From: Candidatus Kryptobacter tengchongensis
GTDB lineage: Bacteria > Bacteroidota > Ignavibacteria > Kryptoniales > Kryptoniaceae
Reading direction: 5' to 3'
Length of the DNA: 64,000 nt
NCBI GenBank assembly: GCA_001485605.1
Contig: FAON01000004.1
Location: 281,581-345,580 of the forward strand
Positions within the stretch are counted from its first letter, which is position 1. Every line of letters starts with the position of its first letter. The notes beneath the pieces were generated by a model, which was given only the letters and a program-made list of their open reading frames with translations, did no database searches and was not told the DNA's origin. Positions 59,597-64,000 of this stretch are shown here, in pieces. The position numbers and the translations under genes were made by a program.

Positions 59597-60154
59597 TTAC
59601 TTTAAAGTCTGCTCAAGCCACCCTTTGAATAAACTTGTATCTGGGAGAGATGCAAAGAAAAGAGTTGTTTTAATTTTACCCCCACCTATTAAATACACCG
59701 GATAATAAAAGTTGCCAAACTTGCCAACATTTCCAAACATGCTAAAAAAATTAGTGTCAGGCACAGGATTAACAATTACCCAACTATAACTTTTAAATTT
59801 ATTCACCACATCAATTTGCTCCCTTGAATTTCTATAGGGAGAAAGAAAAATAACACCAGCAACCTTTTTATCCGATACAAATCTCTCAAGGATTGAAAGT
59901 TGATCCTTTATACATGAAAAGCAGGTTGAAGGACTAATTAAACCCATAACCACCGGCAATGAATCTGGAGTTCTTATAACAAACGGATTGCGTATTGTAT
60001 AAGTCCCAATACCATTTAATGTTAACAACATATCATAATAAACCTCAGCTGCTTTCTGTGCCTCCATATGTTTTTTACCAATCACATAGTTATCTATTAT
60101 GATCCCAACAGCAATTCCAATAATGAACAGAGCTAAGAATGTAAAAATACGCAT
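59597..60154 (-). CDS. Membrane-anchored thioredoxin-fold protein with CFSC
   Basis: 185 residues. An N-terminal membrane helix (4-20, FTFLALFIIGIAVGIII) places the rest in the periplasm. The thioredoxin-like core has the redox pair CFSC (Cys78, Cys81) in LISPSTCFSCIKDQLSI, then VAGVIFLSPYRNSREQ and YYPVYLIGGGKIKTTLFFAS. It lacks a clear cis-Pro segment like VP(G/T)T, though the Pro in YYPVYL may be that residue. Likely a TlpA/ResA-type reductase or isomerase; the substrate could be its neighbours' Cys-containing products. Confidence 0.75.
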   Translation of the reverse strand: MRIFTFLALFIIGIAVGIIIDNYVIGKKHMEAQKAAEVYYDMLLTLNGIGTYTIRNPFVIRTPDSLPVVMGLISPSTCFSCIKDQLSILERFVSDKKVAGVIFLSPYRNSREQIDVVNKFKSYSWVIVNPVPDTNFFSMFGNVGKFGNFYYPVYLIGGGKIKTTLFFASLPDTSLFKGWLEQTLK

Positions 60155-60191
60155 CTAAAACCTCCCTTTAAATTTTAAGTTAATCTAAAAG

Positions 60192-60359
60192 TCAAACGGG
60201 ACAACCTTCAACACAACAATAATACGTGCTTCCTGGAATGCAAATAACAAGAGGACCAACACAAACAACAACACTATACTTTGGCAATTCAGCGTAACTC
60301 GGCTTACTAAATAACAAATGCGACCCAACAAAAACACTGAAAATAACTAATACAAACAA
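60192..60359 (-). CDS. Short Cys-rich exported ORF upstream of the CFSC gene
   Basis: The frame is open from 60404; TTG at 60359 follows AAGGA and gives 55 residues, while no ATG exists. The N-terminus is hydrophobic (LFVLVIFSVFVGSHLLF) with a cleavage-like SKPSYA. The mature end is Cys-rich: VVCVGPLVICIPGSTYYCCV, then EGCPV (five Cys). A strong promoter lies about 80 bases upstream. Together with the redox gene 37 bases downstream, a disulfide-bonded peptide is plausible but unproven. Confidence 0.45.
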   Translation of the reverse strand: MFVLVIFSVFVGSHLLFSKPSYAELPKYSVVVCVGPLVICIPGSTYYCCVEGCPV

Positions 60360-60436
60360 CAAAATCCTTAAACCGTATAAAACAAGTCGCCTCGTTTTAT
60401 TACCCTACGTTTATGTTTTTTAATTTTTTCAATTAA

Positions 60437-60465
60437 AATTTAAATCATCAAAAATTTTTTGTCAA
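60437..60465 (-). promoter_or_regulatory. Promoter inside the propeller cluster
   Basis: The -35 TTGACA (60465-60460), 17-base spacer and -10 TAAATT (60442-60437) match the promoter at 7327-7355. It would drive 60404 down to 57153. Confidence 0.6.
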
Positions 60466-60470
60466 GAAAA

Positions 60471-60527
60471 GGGGAAAATTTTTACGGAAAAAATTTACGG
60501 AAATTTTTTACAGAAAATTTTTACATC
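60471..60527. repeat. AT-rich tandem repeats next to the -35
   Basis: About four units of 13-14 bases on the minus strand, each (T)GTAAAAATTTTC(C) with variants, immediately upstream of the TTGACA. They may be an UP element or curved DNA or a regulator's repeated site. The rest of 60405-60632 holds no gene I can see. Confidence 0.6.
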
Positions 60528-60632
60528 ACGCCCCCGATTAACTCCTGCAACAATTTTCAACTCATAAATTCCCCAAAATATCTTGCTCATTTAAACATTA
60601 ATTAGATCACTCATGACAGTTTGCCCAAATTT

Positions 60633-61733
60633 TTAATCTTTATATACTTTGAACTTATATTTTCTAACACATGTATTGCCATCCTTTAAAATTTCTGCTG
60701 TATAGATATATTCACCCGATACAACGCAAGATTGAACTCCTTCGGTGTCCGACATTTTGGAAAATTTGAATGAATACAAATATCTACCATTATTTTTATG
60801 ATAAACATCTATAACCACCCCGCCTTCCTTTTTTGAAGCTGTCCCAGCAAGTATATAAAGCAATGAATCACTTACACTTATATCAAGAGCCGAAACCGGA
60901 GCATTGGGGTCAAGAGTAACACTTACAACATTTGCATCTTTTTCCCTACTTTGAGTTACCTTCATCTCGGGAAAGGGAAATCTATCTATTGTTTCACAAA
61001 AATATTTTAACGCCCCATTAACATCATACGCTAATATATATCCACCCATAACAAACGCACAATAAATCTCCTTATCAACTGAAACCATTTTTACACCAAT
61101 GGGTATAGCATAGGAATACTGCTCCTTTAAAAACTCACCGAAAGAAGATAACAAATTACCATCAACACTATATTTTTGAAACATCTTGCCAACCCCAAAA
61201 CGCTGAACGACAAACTCCCTCTTGCTAATCCCTGCTATATGACCAGGAATCCCATCAGTTCTTAATGCTTTAAGAACATTTCCATACGGATCAAAAATAG
61301 TCACAAGATGAGTTGCTATATCAGAAACATATATATAGCCATCAAAAGAAACAGAGAAATCAATTGGGCTTTGAAATTCGCCAGGACCTTGACCCCTGCC
61401 CTTTCCAAATTTCTTTAAGAAGCTTCCTCTTGGAGAAAATTTTAAAACCGCAGGCGCATGAACATCAAGAACGTAAATATTATTATCTTTATCAACATAA
61501 ACTTTCAAAGGATAAAAAATTGGATTCCCATCATATCCACGAATTGAAAACAGAGTATCTAACTGAACTCTTCGCCATAATCTACCTGTGCTCTCCTGCT
61601 TACATGCTTTAGCAAAATCCTCAAATCTCAATGAAATTAAACTTGATTCTATTTTTGAAGATTTAAAATAATGCCCTAAGGTAACCCCGAGAGTTGCAGT
61701 GAGAATCAGAGAAAATTTAAATATAATTTTCAT
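60633..61733 (-). CDS. 6-bladed beta-propeller protein, copy 3
   Basis: 366 residues. An N-terminal hydrophobic segment (FKFSLILTATLGVTLGHYF) acts as signal or anchor; there is no lipobox Cys. The family block is FSPRGSFLKKFGKGRGQGPG, then EFQSPIDFSVSFDGYIYVSD. Blades continue to YSFKFSKMSDTEGVQSCVVS and the end RKYKFKVYKD. A ribosome site AGGA lies ahead of ATG 61733. Confidence 0.88.
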   Translation of the reverse strand: MKIIFKFSLILTATLGVTLGHYFKSSKIESSLISLRFEDFAKACKQESTGRLWRRVQLDTLFSIRGYDGNPIFYPLKVYVDKDNNIYVLDVHAPAVLKFSPRGSFLKKFGKGRGQGPGEFQSPIDFSVSFDGYIYVSDIATHLVTIFDPYGNVLKALRTDGIPGHIAGISKREFVVQRFGVGKMFQKYSVDGNLLSSFGEFLKEQYSYAIPIGVKMVSVDKEIYCAFVMGGYILAYDVNGALKYFCETIDRFPFPEMKVTQSREKDANVVSVTLDPNAPVSALDISVSDSLLYILAGTASKKEGGVVIDVYHKNNGRYLYSFKFSKMSDTEGVQSCVVSGEYIYTAEILKDGNTCVRKYKFKVYKD

Positions 61734-61808
61734 GGAACCATCCTAATTTTTTATACATACCAGCCCGTCATATAAATAAGTTACTTTATCTTTAAATGTA
61801 ACACCCTT

Positions 61809-62334
61809 TTATTTCTTGATTTGGTTAAAAATTAAAGAATCAACCATTTGAGAAAAATATAAAATGCTTTCTACGGACGGTTCAATTAAAACATATTTTT
61901 TTAATTTAATGAAAAAAATCAGTGGTGTTTTAATTTTAACTTCTAAAGTGAATAGGTCAAAGTATTTGGCAAATCTATATTTAACAAATTTCAAAAACTC
62001 ATCACTGCCACCTGCAACGATTAAAGCAATGTTTTCCTTTTTTAATTTCAAGCCAGATTTATACCTTAAAATATCTTGCATAATTGCTTCAATACAAGTT
62101 TGACAATCATTATAGCTTATAAAAACCGCTATCATGACTTCCTCAAATTCACTTAACCTTTTATATTCTTTCGTCTGTTCATCTTTTACCTTTAAAGTAT
62201 CAAGATCCAAAAATATCAGCTCTAAAAATTTTGCTATGTTTGCTCGTGCTTTTAATTAAATAGGTAAAAAATAAAATTCCGAAAATCAACAACAAAATTA
62301 AAATTATTTTTACTCTATCTCTAATTCTTTCCAT
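61809..62334 (-). pseudogene. Membrane-anchored thioredoxin-fold protein with CQTC, frameshifted
   Basis: Two frames add up to one protein. From ATG 62334 a membrane helix is read (IILILLLIFGILFFTYLI, then KSTSKHSK). The frame then ends at a nearby TGA, while the other frame continues as LELIFLDLDTLKVKDEQTKE and carries CQTC in ISYNDCQTCIEAIMQDILRY. Removing one base from the A5 run at 62224-62228 joins them. The Cys pair and the following LIVAGGSDEFLKF fit the same fold as the 59597 gene. This may be a true lesion, slippage or a sequencing error. It overlaps the propeller gene by 25 bases. Confidence 0.7.
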
Positions 62335-63452
62335 TTGTAAAGCAAAATATTAAATGGAATCTTTTCATTAAGCCTTGGCTCAGATGAAATAATATAGTTA
62401 GGGTCACCACCTTGATTTGAAATAGGAACAATATCTTCACTGGGATCTAACTTAAGTTGACCAAGAAAAAATCCAGATGTGTCAAAAACATTTAAATAAA
62501 AATGTTCAATCTTCTTCTGTTTCTTTTCTTTAGTAGGGATATAAATTTGAAAAATAAGTCCCATTTCCTCGTTGACAATGAAACTTTCAAGGAAGGGATA
62601 TTTGTAAAAATAATCCCTATTTTTAAGAATATCATCATCTTTCAATTCCAGAGAATAATCAGGAATTTCACAAGACTTTCTAAATTGATTCAACTTATTG
62701 TTCCCAATAAAAATATGAGGATAAAATATATTTGACTCAAGAATCAAACCGGTAGATGTAAGATAAATATCGCCATTTAATAATCCACGATTGTAATAAT
62801 TTTGAAATTTTTTGTCTGCTCCTGTATGTATAGTCTTAACAATTTTTCCGGTGGGATCAACAATAGTTATAAACCCCCAATATTTACCCAATGGCGGATG
62901 GTGAATATAAATATAGCCTAAAGAATCTACACAAAAGTGCCTAAGCATCAATTCTTCCTTGAAATCAATAATCTTAAACGAATCAGTTATAAGATTATAT
63001 GCGGTAAATCGCTTATTTAGATAATCATATATATAAATTAACTTGTTCCATCTATCAACAAAGAAATAATCCATAGATAGGAACTCCCCTGGACCACTGC
63101 CCTTTTTACCGCCGTAGAACTTCAAAAACTTTCCGTCAGCATTAAAAACAAAAACACCCATATTCATTTGATCAAATATAATCACAAAACTATCAAAAAT
63201 AGCAACATCTCTTGAAGAGGGTATAGTAGATATAAATAGCGTATCAGGGAGGTTTAAAGTAATTCTCTTAACAAAAGTTATAAAATCATCAAATTTAGCG
63301 CCATTTTCAATCATTTCCGCAACTCTGTTAGAAATAGGCGATGTAGTTTTAGAATAACAGGTAAGATGATTTTTAATTAAAAAATAAGTTATAAGCACTA
63401 AAATAATTACAAATATAGCCAGCAAAGTTATCAAATTTTTCCGTTTAATCAT
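62310..63452 (-). CDS. 6-bladed beta-propeller protein, copy 4
   Basis: 380 residues. Signal/anchor helix at about 7-26 (ITLLAIFVIILVLITYFLI). The family block is VFNADGKFLKFYGGKKGSGP, then GEFLSMDYFFVDRWNKLIYI, ending FDTSGFFLGQLKLDPSED. Same general plan as copies 1-3. The thioredoxin-fold gene starts inside its end. Confidence 0.88.
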   Translation of the reverse strand: MIKRKNLITLLAIFVIILVLITYFLIKNHLTCYSKTTSPISNRVAEMIENGAKFDDFITFVKRITLNLPDTLFISTIPSSRDVAIFDSFVIIFDQMNMGVFVFNADGKFLKFYGGKKGSGPGEFLSMDYFFVDRWNKLIYIYDYLNKRFTAYNLITDSFKIIDFKEELMLRHFCVDSLGYIYIHHPPLGKYWGFITIVDPTGKIVKTIHTGADKKFQNYYNRGLLNGDIYLTSTGLILESNIFYPHIFIGNNKLNQFRKSCEIPDYSLELKDDDILKNRDYFYKYPFLESFIVNEEMGLIFQIYIPTKEKKQKKIEHFYLNVFDTSGFFLGQLKLDPSEDIVPISNQGGDPNYIISSEPRLNEKIPFNILLYKWKELEIE

Positions 63453-63473
63453 ATCTGCATATTTATTTTATTT

Positions 63474-63737
63474 TTAGCAGACCATCCCGCCAAACCTTTC
63501 TCTTTGAGCACCAGGGTTACATTCATTGCCTCCTTTATAACATTTTTCGGCAACCCATAAAATCCAACCTTTCTTAATCCTAATCTCTACTCCCCTATTG
63601 CTAATAGCATATTCATAGCAGATAAGTTCCTCTTTCCTATCACTATAAGTGGACCAGTAACCTAGTAACCTGCCACTGCTTCCACCTCCAACCCCATCGC
63701 TTGTTGGTTCAGGTTCCCTAGATAAAGGAATAAATTT
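63474..63737 (-). CDS. Cys-containing small ORF without a start codon
   Basis: Open frame of 87 codons, with no ATG, GTG or TTG before residue 85. It reads IPLSREPEPTSDGVGGGSSG near the start and ends CYKGGNECNPGAQRERFGGM, then VC, with four Cys in total (including ELICYEYAI). It is placed 22 bases upstream of propeller copy 4. The N-terminal part is probably in another frame: ATG 63750 gives MFVENLF, one base out of register. Possibly a decayed or mis-read secreted peptide gene like those of the NVEALA type that accompany propeller genes in Bacteroides. Confidence 0.35.
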   Translation of the reverse strand, partial: KFIPLSREPEPTSDGVGGGSSGRLLGYWSTYSDRKEELICYEYAISNRGVEIRIKKGWILWVAEKCYKGGNECNPGAQRERFGGMVC

Positions 63738-63813
63738 TCAACAAACATAGTTAATCCAACCTCCCTCTTAATAAACCTGCCAAAACATCCACAACCCTAA
63801 AATAAACAGTAAT

Positions 63814-64000
63814 TTATTTGAAAAGGTGCTTTAACAATTTGTAAAAACTATATCTCTTTGTTTTATTACCTGGCACAGGTATATATGTTAAAAATATCTC
63901 CTTATTTTCATTCACAACCACAATACAAGTTCTAAAAATATCATATATGAAAAAATTTTTATCCAAGAGAATAAAAATCGGAAATTTTGAAGATATTCTC
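63814..64000 (-). CDS. C-terminal end of a third thioredoxin-fold-like gene, cut by window edge
   Basis: The open frame runs from the window edge to TAA at 63814. The visible 61 residues include FPIFILLDKNFFIYDIFRTC, then IVVVNENKEIFLTYIPVPGN and the end KLLKHLFK. The pattern IFxLLDKN ... IPVPGN resembles the last third of the redox proteins at 59597 and 61809 (TPLIFFIKLKKYVLIEPSVE). The Cys pair is outside the window, so this is tentative. Confidence 0.5.
   Translation of the reverse strand, partial: RISSKFPIFILLDKNFFIYDIFRTCIVVVNENKEIFLTYIPVPGNKTKRYSFYKLLKHLFK

Noticed and set aside
60471..60527. Possible CRISPR-like repeats
   Set aside because: Units of about 13 bases lie head to tail without unique spacers, and no cas gene is present.

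Overview
This window comes from a low-GC, Gram-negative bacterium of the Bacteroidota/FCB supergroup. The strongest clue is a surface propeller protein (7404-8270) with a type IX secretion sorting domain of the PNPFNPST type. A TonB receptor with a carboxypeptidase-regulatory-like domain, a CBM9-like/DUF5916 barrel protein, an LPS pathway (waaA, waaF, lpxL, split hldE) and a run of 6-bladed beta-propeller proteins agree with this. Lys/Glu/Ile-rich proteins suggest moderate thermophily. A Kryptonia/Ignavibacteria-like lineage is my guess, not shown. Visible promoters follow TTGACA-N17-TATATT or TAAATT, and several operons use ATGA or TGATG stop/start overlaps.

Layout. 1-4274 (+): TPR protein, unknown protein, obgE and a divergent galactokinase-like protein, meeting a CBM9/DUF5916 outer-membrane protein end to end (4275-6491, -). 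6566-9253: a decayed IS5-like insertion sequence split by about 1.9 kb of cargo that is bracketed by two direct copies of a small inverted-repeat element and carries the T9SS propeller gene and palindromic repeats. 9361-19527 (-): TonB receptor, small His-containing membrane protein, amidohydrolase, a probable small RNA or attenuator (about 13031-13108), greA, a GH113-like lipoprotein, tldD, ribBA, yajC, an unknown small protein and an NCS2 permease. 19762-28985 (+): clpC, pyrE, an ADP-ribose-type Nudix hydrolase, an unlisted 59-residue zinc-ribbon protein, photolyase, a DUF523-DUF1722 protein, tRNA-Val (-), DUF1844 protein, NAD kinase, HD hydrolase, DedA protein and a lone Rieske lipoprotein. 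28987-35691 (mostly -): hybrid histidine kinase, arginase-family enzyme, tRNA-Gly (+), SixA-like phosphatase and S9 peptidase. 35838-37016 (+): glutaryl-CoA-dehydrogenase-like enzyme, followed by a second repeat cluster. 37576-40135 (-): phosphohexomutase and acyl reductase. 40218-44487 (+): UbiD-family decarboxylase, EnvC-like protein and waaA. 44459-56910 (-): waaF, lpxL, M28 peptidase, DUF72 protein, rnr, tamB and the two hldE halves, an envelope-building set.

57153-64000 (-) is the most unusual part. Four paralogous 6-bladed propeller proteins alternate with membrane-anchored thioredoxin-fold proteins (CFSC, CQTC and a partial third copy) and with very short, start-ambiguous, Cys-containing ORFs. 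A clear promoter with AT-rich tandem repeats behind its -35 sits inside the array. One thioredoxin-like gene has a single-base frameshift in a homopolymer. I propose the array as a modular envelope redox/peptide system; its function is unknown.
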